Below are positions 32,568 to 46,412 of a stretch of 64,000 nucleotides of DNA, one piece after another. The stretch is from Diphasiastrum complanatum (lineage: Eukaryota; Streptophyta; Lycopodiopsida; Lycopodiales; Lycopodiaceae): the NCBI GenBank assembly GCA_029204225.1, contig CM055107.1:29473410-29537409 (forward strand), given 5' to 3'. Each line of letters starts with the position of its first letter. Within the stretch, counting starts at the first letter, position 1. Made by a program: the position numbers and the translations under genes. The notes below the pieces were generated by a model. It did no database searches, had not been told where the DNA came from, and saw only the letters and a program-made list of their open reading frames with translations.

Positions 32568-33657
32568 TGAGAATCTTGAAAAACTTTGATCTTCAAATTT
32601 AACATATCGTTGAATCTAAAATGTTGCTCCTTTGATAGAGCCTTGAGAAGTAATCTACTGCCATGTAGTTTGTTCTACATAAAACTAGTTCTACTTCCTT
32701 GCTGTGCACTTTCTCTCTAAGGTAATGATACCTGATTTCTATATGTTTGTTTCAAGAGTGAAATCTCGGATTGAGAGATAGCGCTATTGTGCTTTGATTA
32801 TCAAACTAGATTGTTGTAGGAAGTGGTTGTGCAAGTTTGAGGTCTGCAAGCAGTTGCCTTAGCCAGATCGCCTCTTTGGTTGCATTGATGGCAGCTATGT
32901 ATTTGGATTCCGTTGATGATAATGCAACTGAGGTTTGCTTCCAACTGTTCCATGAGATTGGGCCTTGGTTGTATAAAAATACAAATCCAGAAGTTGATTT
33001 TCTGGTGTCGACATCTCTTGTCCAATCTGCATTTGTGTAGGCTTCGAGGATATTGGCAATGTGGCTACCTCCGTAGCAGATGCTGAGAGTTTTTGTTGCT
33101 TGGATGTACTTCATGAACTTTATTAGCGCCTTCCAATGAGTTAAGCCTGGATTTGACAAGAATTGGCTGAGTGTAGTGATCGAATATGCAAGGTCTGGTC
33201 GCGCGCAGATCATTGCGTACATCAGTGAGCCGATGATGGATTGAAAGGAGTAGCACTTCATCTCCTCCTTTTTTGCCTCGGTTTGAGGAGACTATTTCTT
33301 TGATAGCTTTAGTCCAAGGTCGAGTGAAAAGTGACTTGGTTTGTAGTTGGCCATTCCATACTTTTCCAACATGTTGTTGAGATATCGTTGCTGACTAATA
33401 AAAATCAGTCTACTGGGTCGATCTCATTGAATCTGGATTCTGAGACAATAGTGGGCTGGACCCATGTCAGTCATCTTGTATTCGTGGGCCAGCATGCATT
33501 TTGTATCCTTCATCAGATTCAAATTATTACTGAATAAGTGTGTATCATCTACGTAGAGAGTGATGATGATGAAGTAATTTGATACAGACTTGAAATAGAC
33601 ATTTGAGTCTGCCGAGTTTGGAATGAAACCATTCTCTATCAGAACAACAAAGACCAA
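32568..33657 (-). pseudogene. Ty1-copia RT (C-terminal part) and RNase H
   Basis: Minus-strand pol fragment of the older copia. 33657-33424 holds the second half of the RT palm: GFIPNSADSNVYFK and the catalytic TLYVDDTHLFSNN with YVDD intact. After a stop, the thumb ISQQRYLNNMLEKYGM is readable, then 33261-32806 is RNase H: SIIGSLMYAMICARPDLAYS, TNADWTRDVDTRKSTSG, SWNSWKQTSVALSSTESKY, IWLRQLLADL. The E-A-E-Y box reads ESKY. The N-terminal part of RT and everything before it is missing: homology stops at about 33657, where the DUF7869-like sequence begins. Dead, but contains the RT palm that element A lacks. It belongs to a different copia lineage from element A. Confidence 0.9.
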
Positions 33658-33659
33658 AA

Positions 33660-34640
33660 ATTAAATTTGTTCTTATTCTCCCTCTAACAATTGTCAGCTT
33701 GAATATGTAAGATCGGAGATAAGGTTTTACGTGATGCTTGTACCTTTCTTATTGCTCGCATTATTGATGTGGAAACTTGATTGTCGTGAGCATGCAAGGT
33801 ATCAATCCAAACATCACAGAGCAACTTGAATCCATGAACCAATACCCCACAAACATGTGTTTTCAAAAATTGATTGCCCTTTAATCTAGGAGTCGTCTTG
33901 CTGAAACATGGTAATTTTTTTGTATTTTGATCCATTCCATCGATGATAAAACACAATGACTGCTCATGATGGGATCTTGGCTCTTCTTTTTAATATGCAT
34001 ACAATTTTCTAGAATCAAAAACATGATGTAGATGATGACCTCTCAATGCAATATAGCGATCATGCATCCTAATGTCAGAAGTTGTCTCTATTGCATTTTT
34101 AAGATTGTCACATGTTTTGCATTTGGACATTCTTTGTCTAGTTGGAGACTTGACATGTCCAAACTCTTGTTTCCATATATTGTAGAGCGTGAATCTTGAA
34201 ACTTCATAAATACATGCATCTTTAAGTTGTGTTCTTATAGTTTTGAAGACGTCACGTTTATGCATGTCAAGTGGGAGATGATGTTCGCAAATAACAACGA
34301 CATCTTTTGATTTATTTTGCAGATGTGGTTGAGGCAATGCATGCTTTTCCAAAATCCCACGCATTACTGCCAACCCTTTCGAAGAATGTCCACGTTGTTT
34401 GAGTGTGCCGGTGTTTCCATGAAACTTGTATACAATGGAATAATGTGCCTCAACAATAACTTGCCAAAACATTCCATGGGAGATTTCCAATAGATTCTAA
34501 TATGCTTTTATGCATATAGCTTTACCATCCAACGTAGGTTTGAAACACAATTTAGGTTTGTCCAAAATATCAAACATTGTGTCTAACATTTCTCGTCTTT
34601 TAAAACAACATGTGAACATCTGCAATGATTGATTGTGCTT
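33660..34640 (-). pseudogene. DUF7869-like transposase-type gene, broken
   Basis: One minus-strand frame, interrupted by stops near 34500, 33988 and 33682, reads CFKPTLDGKAICIKAY, LLEISHGMFWQVIVEAHYS, FHGNTGTLKQRGHSSKGLA, then LYNIWKQEFGHVKSP and SKCKTCDNLKNAIE. It goes on to FIIDGMDQNTKKLP, LKTHVCGVLVHGFK, ILHIQADNC-stop-RENKNKF. The ordered set (CxxC motif, IDGMDQ, THV.G...HG, LQ.DNC.RENKN) is what I know from DUF7869-domain proteins, thought to be transposon-encoded and common in animals and non-flowering plants. Assignment is from memory and should be confirmed. The reading frame is cut at about 33660 by the copia fragment. It is decayed but recognisable over about 320 codons. Confidence 0.6.
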
Positions 34641-35690
34641 GTCAGCTCCTCGTTTTCTCCACACACCTAGTCACAAGTCTTCACATTCTTTGTAGGTAAT
34701 TTGTCAAATGCATAACTTACTACAACATGGTTGCATCAATGTTTTCCTTATATTTTTTGACGATAAAACATATTCTATCTTTTTTGGTGCAACATAGACA
34801 AGCACACGTTTTTTTTTTTAAACTCTGAGTAGTTCCAAAGGATGTTGGACATACTTAAGGCTCTCTTTGTAGATCTTCCAAAAGTTCATTTACTTGTGAC
34901 CATCTTGATCATGTAGGATCATTTGTCATATTAACATCATATAATATGTTGCTTGTGTAATCATGTTCATCAAAATTGAATTTCAAAAATTCTGAATTAT
35001 GTCGGGTGGATGCATTTGCACTTACGAAAATTGACGATTTCGGTGTACACTTTGTTTGAATGTTGATTTCAGAATGACATCTTTTATTTTTGTTGTTATC
35101 AACAACCTCTCCAACATTCTCCACACTTGTAAAAATATTCGACTTATATGCTGATGCAGATATATTAGTACGAGTGACCACATCATCAACATATGTCAAG
35201 ATATCTGAATTATAGTTACTTCCTTCACGATAATAAGCGATTGTTTTTCACTGAGATAGTAGCCTTTGAATTTAGCAATGAAAACTACTATCCCTTCAAA
35301 ATACATACAATCAACAACGTCATCAATGTTGTATAATGGACTGTTGGCAAGAATGAGTTCATTCATTTTGACAATATCTGCATTATCCCACAAGATTTTT
35401 TTTGAAATGACATCAATGGAAATATAGTTGTAAACGTCTCCTAGGCGATCAAAATCGGAGGGTATGACAAAGGGCAATCTATTTTAAACACCTTTGAAAT
35501 TAGAACCACACTTTTATCCGTACCAACTTCTCTGAAAAAACATGTTTCACTTGATTCAACAATTAAGACATTTTTGAATGCAACCACTTCTTTCCGAAAA
35601 AATAAAAGAAACATCTTTTCTCGAGAAGTCCATGTAGTGACCCTAAAAAAAATCATAGGTACACTTTATGTTAGGATTTGCAATGCTATT
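34641..35690 (-). pseudogene. Possible upstream part of the DUF7869-like gene, unrecognised
   Basis: Three minus-strand ORFs in succession (35656-35441, 35477-35196, 35199-34909) of 71-96 codons have protein-like composition (for example MPFVIPSDFDRLGDVYNY and VDCMYFEGIVVFIAKFKGYY). No domain recognised. Same strand and spacing would suit an N-terminal region of the DUF7869-like gene. Uncertain. Confidence 0.25.
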
Positions 35691-35699
35691 GAAAGTATA

Positions 35700-37140
35700 A
35701 TTAGCCCTTGTCCCTTAGTCTATAGCCCCTGGTCCTTGACTTTTTTATAAGTTTTGTGTTTTTTTCTTGTCGTTATTATTACTTTTGTATTTATTTAAGA
35801 TTTTTTACTAGTTTACAATTCCATTTTAAAATTTTTTAGGTTTCTTAAAATATTTATTTATCTATTTTGGTTTTTTACATAGATGTCGTAGTATACATAT
35901 ATATTAATTAAAATTTATGTCCCATTCTTTAAGTTATTTAAATTAAGATTAAATCCTTTCAACGCTTTCTAGATTTTTTTTTGTAGGTTTTAAGTTTTTT
36001 TAGAGGGTTTAACTTTGTATTACGGTTCTTTTAAGATTTAGTCTCATGTTTAGCAATATGTTTTTTTTTTTTCATTTTTTTGAATATCTATTTTTTCTAC
36101 AAGTTTCAATTCTTTGTACTTTTAATTTTTTTATATTTTTCTATGTTAATTTTTTTAAAATTTTGGTTTTTTCGACACTAATTAGTTTTTTTTATTTTTT
36201 TCATGTATGTTTATTTTTGGTATATTGAATATTTAATTTTTTTTTACACTATTTTGTTTTTTTTTCTAGGTTTTTTCTTCCATTTTTTATGCTAATTTTA
36301 ATTTTTTTGCAAATTTAGTTTCAGATTTTTATTTTTATTTTAGATTTTTTCAAATTTTTTTATTTTAGATTTTTTCAATTTTTTTATGCTATTTTTATTT
36401 TTATTTTCAATTTTTTTTAGGTTTTTGAAAAAAAAATTAATGTCATTTTTTGTCATTTTTTGAAAATTTAGTTTTTTTTTATACTATTCTGTTTTTATAG
36501 GCTTTTGTAATTTTTTTTATGCTATTTTTTTTATTTTTTCAACAATTTAATTTTTTTTGACAATATTTTATTTTTTTGAAGATTCTTTTATTTTTCTATA
36601 TTATTTTTTGAGTTTTTTAAAAATTTAGTTTTTTTTACACTATTTATTTTTTTTAGATTTTTTCATTTTTTTATGCAATTCTTTATTTTTAGTTTTTTTT
36701 CAAAATTTTAGTTTTTCTTTAGATTTTTTCATTTTTTAATGTATTGTGTTAGTTTTTTCAAATTTTTAGTTCTTTTGACACCATTATGTTTTTCTTTAGA
36801 TTTATTTATTTTTTAATGTTTTTTTTGTTTTTTTTGAGATTTTTTATATAAAATAATTTTTTTTTGGAATTTTTTACAATATTTTGTTTTCTTAATTTAT
36901 TCTCACAATTTTAATCTTATTTGTCATTTTTATGTTTGTTTTTTTGTTTTTATGGAATTTTTTATATAATTTTTTTTTCTCGATTTTTTTGAGATATTTA
37001 ACACTATTTCTCAATGTTTAGATTTTGCTAATTTTTATTAAACTTATTTCTGGTTTTTTTTGGGTTTTTTTTTAAAATTATTATTTTGATTTTGTTGTAG
37101 TTTTTTACACTATTTTTAAAATTATAAGATTATTTTCATT
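35700..37140. repeat. T-rich low-complexity tract
   Basis: About 1.4 kb in which most bases are T on the plus strand, with loosely repeated phrases such as TTACACTATTTTG, TTTTTTATGCTATTTTT and TTTAGATTTTTTCA. No coding capacity. Reads like a degenerate tandem expansion of a T-rich unit. Confidence 0.8.
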
Positions 37141-37179
37141 TTTGAAAGATTATTTTTTGATTTTAATCTATTTAGATTT

Positions 37180-37385
37180 TTTTGAGGAGAAAAGAGAGCA
37201 CAGTTCAAGCAACTAATTATCCCATAAGCATTTGGTGCAACATTGACACTTTTCAATCTATATATACACTCTTCAACTAGTGGATGAGGAGAAATGAGAG
37301 CACAGTTCAAGCAACTAATTATCCCTTAAGCATTTGGTGCAACATTGACACTTTTCAATCTATATATACACTCTTCAACTAGTGA
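37180..37385. repeat. Two-copy tandem duplication, about 102 bp unit
   Basis: GAGAGCACAGTTCAAGCAAC and the rest of the unit occur at about 37193 and 37295, nearly identical (differences such as CCCATAAGC versus CCCTTAAGC). The minus strand is open across both units (GVEECIYRLKSV-like peptide twice). It may be a short duplicated piece of an unknown transposon gene. Confidence 0.85.
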
Positions 37386-37459
37386 ATTCCTCAAAAATTG
37401 GAGACATAAACTTCCATTCTGTAAAATGGTCCCCCAAAAATGGAGATCTTGGGTCTTCT

Positions 37460-37985
37460 TGATTCTCACATGTCCCATAAGTATTTTTGGAATTTGACAA
37501 TGGGAAAATAAATAAATAAACCCCCCTTACAATGCTTATTTATATTGCCTTTTGAAATTTTGAAGCTTCCCTGCTTTCTTGCTACTTGACACTTGACACT
37601 TCCCTGCTTTCAAATTTTCTTGCTCCTACAATATGGTAAATGTTTTTGATTTATCCCATTACTTTTTGCTTATCTAGATATATATGAGACTAACTTAAAA
37701 CAATATGTAAGTTGCGGGGGGGGGGGGGGGGGGGGGGGTGTTTAAATCTTTTTTTTTAAAAAAAACTTAATTAATCCTCTCTCCGCCGCAGTGGGTGGGG
37801 AGGGGTTTAACTTTTTTAATTATTAAAAAAACCTTAATTTGAACCCCCCCCCCCCCCCCCCCCCCTTCGGCGAGCCCACCTGTCGGGGTAGAAGGGGGGG
37901 CTTTTTTAAAAAACTTCTTTTTTAAAAAACTTAATTAAAACCCCCGACCCCCACGCCCACCTGCCGCAACTTTCCACAAGCGAAA
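37460..37985. repeat. Unclassified dispersed repeat, copy 2
   Basis: Collinear with 9136-9640: TGTCCCATAAGT, TACAATGCTTATTTA, CTTTTGAAATTTT, CTACAATATGGTAAA, then a run of 23 G (37716-37738), a run of 22 C (37844-37865) and CCCACCTG(T/C)CG modules with short inverted repeats. Run lengths in an assembly may not be exact. Confidence 0.7.
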
Positions 37986-38066
37986 AAAGATGAAAAAGAC
38001 GACACTATGTTTTTACACGTGATTTGTGATAGGCGAAAAAGACGACACTGTCCTACAAAGGTGCCC

Positions 38067-38861
38067 TAATGGAAAAGCGAAGGTCCCCTGTAAATCAAAT
38101 TTTAAGGCATTTGTCATAGTGTCGTATTTTTTGCATTTTCATCAACGTTCATTTCAGCGAAGGCTGATGTCACGGCCTTCTCACACTCATTCCATGCGCT
38201 GTGCAATCAGATTGGACAACGACAACATCCACCCACGATCTCTCACAAATAGCACATCCACTTTGTACCTTCTTCATCTACACACCTGTAACATTATGTA
38301 TATATTGAATACGATCTGCGTATTCAAGAGAGTGAAATACAAGCATAATAGCATCAAAAGCTTATTAAAGATAGACGAAGTAGATGCTTTCACGCATCGA
38401 TCCATTGTATTATCAGTAATAGGTTTATTTCTTTTTTGAATTAGCTTTGTGAAGTACGTGGTTTCGTCCGCTATTGTCTTTTGCTCACCAGCAATATTGA
38501 CCTGTATATTTTGCTATACTTATTACAGTTCTATTCGTTCTGCGTTCAAATTTGTATCAATATTCTATGCTTTTCTGCATTATGTCTGACTCTCTTATAG
38601 CTTAATCTGGTAGTTTGTTCTTCATGAATTATTATTAGTCTAGTTGTTCACGACTAATAATTTGTCTAGCTATTCGCGACAAATTATCTTTATGATGTTT
38701 TGTTGCTTAATGTTGGGCTACGTAATCAGATTGAACGTGATTTTTATCACTAACATTTCGTTTGTATCTGATAGGCGTAGTCATGCTTAAGGAAAGAGTG
38801 AGATAGCTCATTCAGCTGCGCACGAACACTTTCCGTTCGAGTTCGTTTCTTTTTCGAGTTG
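38067..38861 (+). mobile_element. Copia LTR, copy 1 of a collapsed array
   Basis: Matches 39051-39831 in direct orientation with an offset of about 984 bp and several percent difference (shared TGATGTCAC(G/A)GCCTTCTC, GAAGTAGATGCTTT). The LTR start is further left than 38067 and its end is cut at about 38861, where RNase H sequence begins. Confidence 0.8.
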
Positions 38862-39050
38862 AAGTTAGCAACAACAATCTTCATCAAGTTAGTGAATATT
38901 CTTATGCAAGTTGGGAAGTAGATGTAGACAATCGTAAGTCCACATTTGGATTTACATTCTTCTTCAATGGCAGTCCTATCTCATAGGTCGTAAGCAAACC
39001 TCTATCGTTCTTTCTTCTACTAAAGCAGAATACATTGTTGTTTCTCAATC
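38862..39050 (+). pseudogene. Copia RNase H fragment between two LTR copies
   Basis: The plus strand reads YASWEVDVDNRKSTFGFT and FFFNGSPIS (stop), then in shifted frames the KQ..SLSSTKAEYI block of copia RNase H. About 60 residues survive. It is joined directly to LTR copy 2 without a polypurine tract. Confidence 0.7.
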
Positions 39051-39902
39051 TAATGGAAAAGCGAAGGTCCCATGTAAATCAAATCTTAAGGCATTTGTCA
39101 GAATGTCACATTTTTTGCATTTTCATTAACGTTCATTTTAGCGAAGGCTGATGTCACAGCCTTCTCACACTCATTCCATGCACTGTGCAATCAGATTGGA
39201 CAACGACAACAGCCACCCACGATCTCCCACAAATAGCACATCCACTTTGTACCTTCTTCATCTGCACACCTGTAACATTATGTATATATTGGATACCATC
39301 TGCGTATTTTAGAGAGTGAAAAACAAGCATAATAGCATCATAAGCTTATCAGAGATAGACGAAGTAGATGCTTTTGCGCATCGATCCTTTGTATTATCAG
39401 TAATAGATTTATTCTTTTTTTCAGATTGGATTAGCTTTGTGAAGCACGAAGTTTCGTCCACTATTGTCTTGTGCTCACCAGCATTATTGACCTGTATATT
39501 TTTCTATACTTAATCTGATTACAGCTCTGTTTGTTCTGCGTTTAGATTTGTGTCAATATTGCTATGCTTTTCTACATTTTGTTTGACTCTCTTATAGCTT
39601 AATTTGGTAGTTTGTTCTTTGTGAATTATTATTAGTGTAGCTGTTCGTGACAAATTATCTTTATGATGTTTTGTTGCTTAATGTTTGGCTATGTAATCAG
39701 ATTGAACGTGATTTTTATCACTAACATTCTGCTCGTGTCTGATAGGCGTAGTCATGTTTAAGAAAAGAGTGAGATAGCTCATTCCACTACGCACAATTGC
39801 TTTTCGTTCAAGTTTGTTTCTTCTTCGAGTTTCAAAATCGTTTCTTTTCGTATTTATTTTTTTTTTAGCTATTTTCATTTCTCACACCCCTCTTTCCCAA
39901 CA
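39051..39902 (+). mobile_element. Copia LTR, copy 2
   Basis: Second copy of the LTR, ending TTCCCAACA at 39902. Immediately followed by TCGTATCAGAGCC (39903-39915), the Met-tRNA PBS with one change. Confidence 0.85.
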
Positions 39903-40057
39903 TCGTATCAGAGCCATATTCTGTAGCCTGATAAGCTTCCACAGTAACAAGACTCTACTAGCCGATAGAGTAATTGTCTTCTTGTTCTATATCTTGCACC
40001 AGATTTTTATACTTAAGTCACTGATAATTATTTCTATCACCTAGACTAATCTTCCAC

Positions 40058-40600
40058 ATGGATTCTCAAGGGAAAGCCAGTCCTATCATGGACAAGCTTG
40101 ATGGAGGCAATTACTATCTATGAAAAAATTTAAGATGAAAACAGTGCTAATGGCTAAAGAATTGTATGACGTTGTTACAGGTGCAGAAGGAAAACCCGAA
40201 GCAAACAACGCAGCAATCGCCAGATGGAAGCTGAAGGATGGAAAGGCTTTTGCGCTGATCATCCTCAACATTTCGGATACTCAGATCAGCCATGTATCCG
40301 AGGCCCAGACATCCAAAGAAGTCTTGGACATCTTGAGCACGCTATACAAAGTGCGAGATATAGCTTCCAAGCTACATCTCAGGAAGAAATTTTACTCCCT
40401 CAAGATGGCAAATGGTGATTTCCTACATAATCACATATATTTTTATGAATCTTTATATATGCCACAAATAGATGGAGGTTTTGCCAAACTTGAAGCAATT
40501 CCATTGCTAGTTTTCAGAGTGATGAGTGGCCTACTCCTGACAGTATTGCTTCTGAATCCATCAGATACAAGCTACTCATTGATGTTAGAAATGTCATGAA
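40058..40600 (+). pseudogene. Copia gag N-terminal fragment
   Basis: Starts about 140 bases after the PBS with MDSQGKASPIMDKLDGGNYY, then a stop where the conserved Trp of the NY..W motif should be. It goes on with MKTVLMAKELYDVV, SDTQISHVSEAQTSKEVLDI and SKLHLRKKFYSLKM. This is the usual beginning of copia gag (DUF4219/UBN2 type). It decays past about 40450 and nothing of pol follows. Confidence 0.8.
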
Positions 40601-44204
<3,604 letters not shown>

Positions 44205-44444
44205 GAAGACACGTGTTGTTAGATTATTGGGCCACGTGGAATGTCCGAACTGACAATGATGGCCCAATTATGAGGCCACGTGGGCTGAGACACGTGCGCG
44301 AATCCGTTCTTGATGTGTGTCATTCTCGCACATGACAAATGTCAGATTAATCATTCTAGGTACGGCGCATTTATTCGACCAATCAGAAGTCGACACGTGT
44401 TCCTTTGCCACTCCTCCACACGTGCAAAAAGAATTTTATAAATA
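44205..44444 (+). promoter_or_regulatory. Strong plant promoter: six G-boxes, CCAAT and TATA
   Basis: Six CACGTG palindromes at 44210, 44233, 44277, 44291, 44394 and 44419 in 215 bp, two of them in the CCACGTGG form. A CCAAT motif lies at about 44379 and a TATAAATA box at 44437-44444, 13 bases after the last G-box. G-boxes bind bZIP and bHLH factors (light, ABA, stress and clock signals in plants). The arrangement is typical of a host gene promoter or of a stress-responsive LTR. The transcribed unit would start at about 44470. Confidence 0.65.
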
Positions 44445-44755
44445 CGTCCTTTTTGGTTCGGATTGTCATGCAAATTTACGATTGCTTTGCCATATATTGA
44501 TTTCAAGCGCGCCGCTTGCTCTCATTACTCTTCGTTGACTATTTTGTGCCTGGATCCAATACTCCATCTTCTGGTATTGCATTCAAGCGTGCTTCGCATC
44601 TCTTTTCTTTTCTGTTATGTGTTGTTGCGCTCGGATCCGATACTCCAACTTGAAATATCTCTCTCGAGCACACGTTGCCTTGACGTGCTTGCATGACCTG
44701 CGGTTTGCGCTTGAGAGCGATATTTGGAACTTTAGTTCTGTTATTTTTGTTTAAA

Positions 44756-45145
44756 ATGTCTAATTTTGAATCTAGTTTTCTTTTTTTTTTTAATGAATTT
44801 GGTATTACTGATAGGTTGGACTATTTCAAATCTCTTTTTTCTTCTTTCCTTTTTATTCTACCTTCTATAACTGAGGGCCCTGGTGTGGAGGCAAAGATAT
44901 ATCTCAGATTTAGTACTCAATTATTCAGATCTCAAAATAAGGACATAATTTATTATCAGGACCTGGTGGCACTCGACAAGCATATCTATAAAGCTAAGTT
45001 TGACAGAATGTTTACCAAGTTACATAATGATTTCAAGTCTATAGATGAGTGCCCAATTCATTGGATCCATATGAAAGAAAAAAATTGTTGCATGATTCTA
45101 AATTGCAACTTGAAAAAATATCGGAAGCAGATTAGATACTGCTGA
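44756..45145 (+). pseudogene. Unrecognised ORF downstream of the G-box promoter
   Basis: ATG in the first 300 bases after the TATA box opens a frame of about 129 codons (from MSNFESSFLFFFNEFG to the stop at 45143-45145). Composition is protein-like in its second half (VALDKHIYKAKFDRMFTKLH). No family recognised. It could be the start of a retroelement ORF or of a lost gene. The in-frame upstream ATG at 44693 is an alternative. Confidence 0.3.
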
Positions 45146-45229
45146 ATTGTACTCTGTAAATATTTTTATTTAATATACAAAATTTTATTGTGTGTCTATC
45201 GCCTACTGGCTTGTATAAATTTGCATGCT

Positions 45230-46180
45230 TTTCAGGTGCATCAGACTCATGATGATTTGCCAGACACTCTGTGGCACAGGAGACTATGCCACATGAACTC
45301 AATGGCACTTTACCAAGCAAGCCATCATGGAGCAATAACAGGGGTCAGCATCTCGAATGCGAACAATTCAACCACCTGTGATGCATGTCTGAAGGGTAAG
45401 ATGTCTCGCACTCCATTTGTCAAAGACTCCTACAGAGCGACTAAAATTTTGGAGTTAGTGCATTCTGACATCTGTGGGCCTTTCAATGTGATCTTGGTAG
45501 GAGAGAAATATTACATAACCTTCATTGATGATTATAGTAAATTCGCCAGAGTATATTTCATTCATAATAAATCAAAAGCACTTGATAAATTCACAGAGTA
45601 CGTGAATTGGGCAAAGAGATGCACTGGCAACAAAGTGAAGCAGATCAGGAGGGATTGAGTGGCGAACACATCTCAAATCGCTTCACTGACTTCTACAACG
45701 ATCGTGGCATCATTCACAAAAGGACTGCAGCATACACATCGCAGCACAACGGTGTTGTAGAGAGGAAACATAGGACCCTGATGGAAGCTTCCAGATGCAT
45801 GATGGCCTACTCGAAAGCTCCAAGAGTACTGTGGGCTGAAGCAATACCTATAGCTGCATACATCCAGAACAAGATAGGGAAGTTTGGTGTCCCTCACACG
45901 ACAAAACACGAATTATGGTGGGGTAGAAAACCCAACCTGTCTCACATCAGAATATTTGGCTCTGCAGCTTATGCACATATCCCTGATAAGCTCTGAAAGA
46001 AGCTTGATGAGAAAGTTGAACAAGGATTTCTAGTAGGATATGACAACAATTCGTCATACTACAGAGTCTACATGCCAGACACGAACACTGTGAAGACAGT
46101 GAGAGATGTCAGATTCGATGAGAACAGGACAATGGCCAACAATGATCTTGTCAGCTACGAAGAGACAGTACTATGATTTG
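45230..46180 (+). pseudogene. Ty1-copia integrase fragment
   Basis: Plus strand: integrase zinc domain LPDTLWHRRLCHMNSMAL...CDACLKGKMSRTPF, core with LVHSDICGPF (first Asp) and YITFIDDYSKFARVYF. The second Asp block is damaged by a frameshift around 45655. Then come AAYTSQHNGVVERKHRTLM (Glu), the C-terminal HIRIFGSAAYAHIPDKL and, after a TGA, GFLVGYDNNSSYYRVY and VRDVRFDE. About 310 codons survive with one frameshift and one stop. Nothing of gag, RT or RNase H is attached on either side. Confidence 0.9.
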
Positions 46181-46412
46181 CCACCAGCAACAGGGGGAGC
46201 AGAAGAGAACACGAAAATGAAATTTTTGACAGCATAGCAGTGCAGCCAGAGTAAGCTGGAGTCTTTTAAAATCTTGATTCATGTCAGTTATTTGTAATAT
46301 TCATTTGTGCTTGAAATTGGAATAAGGATTTATTAAACATTTATGTCTTTATTTGTTCTTATGCAGCATTCTTGCAACTACAAGTTAGTTGTTGCAGAAG
46401 AAACTTGATACG

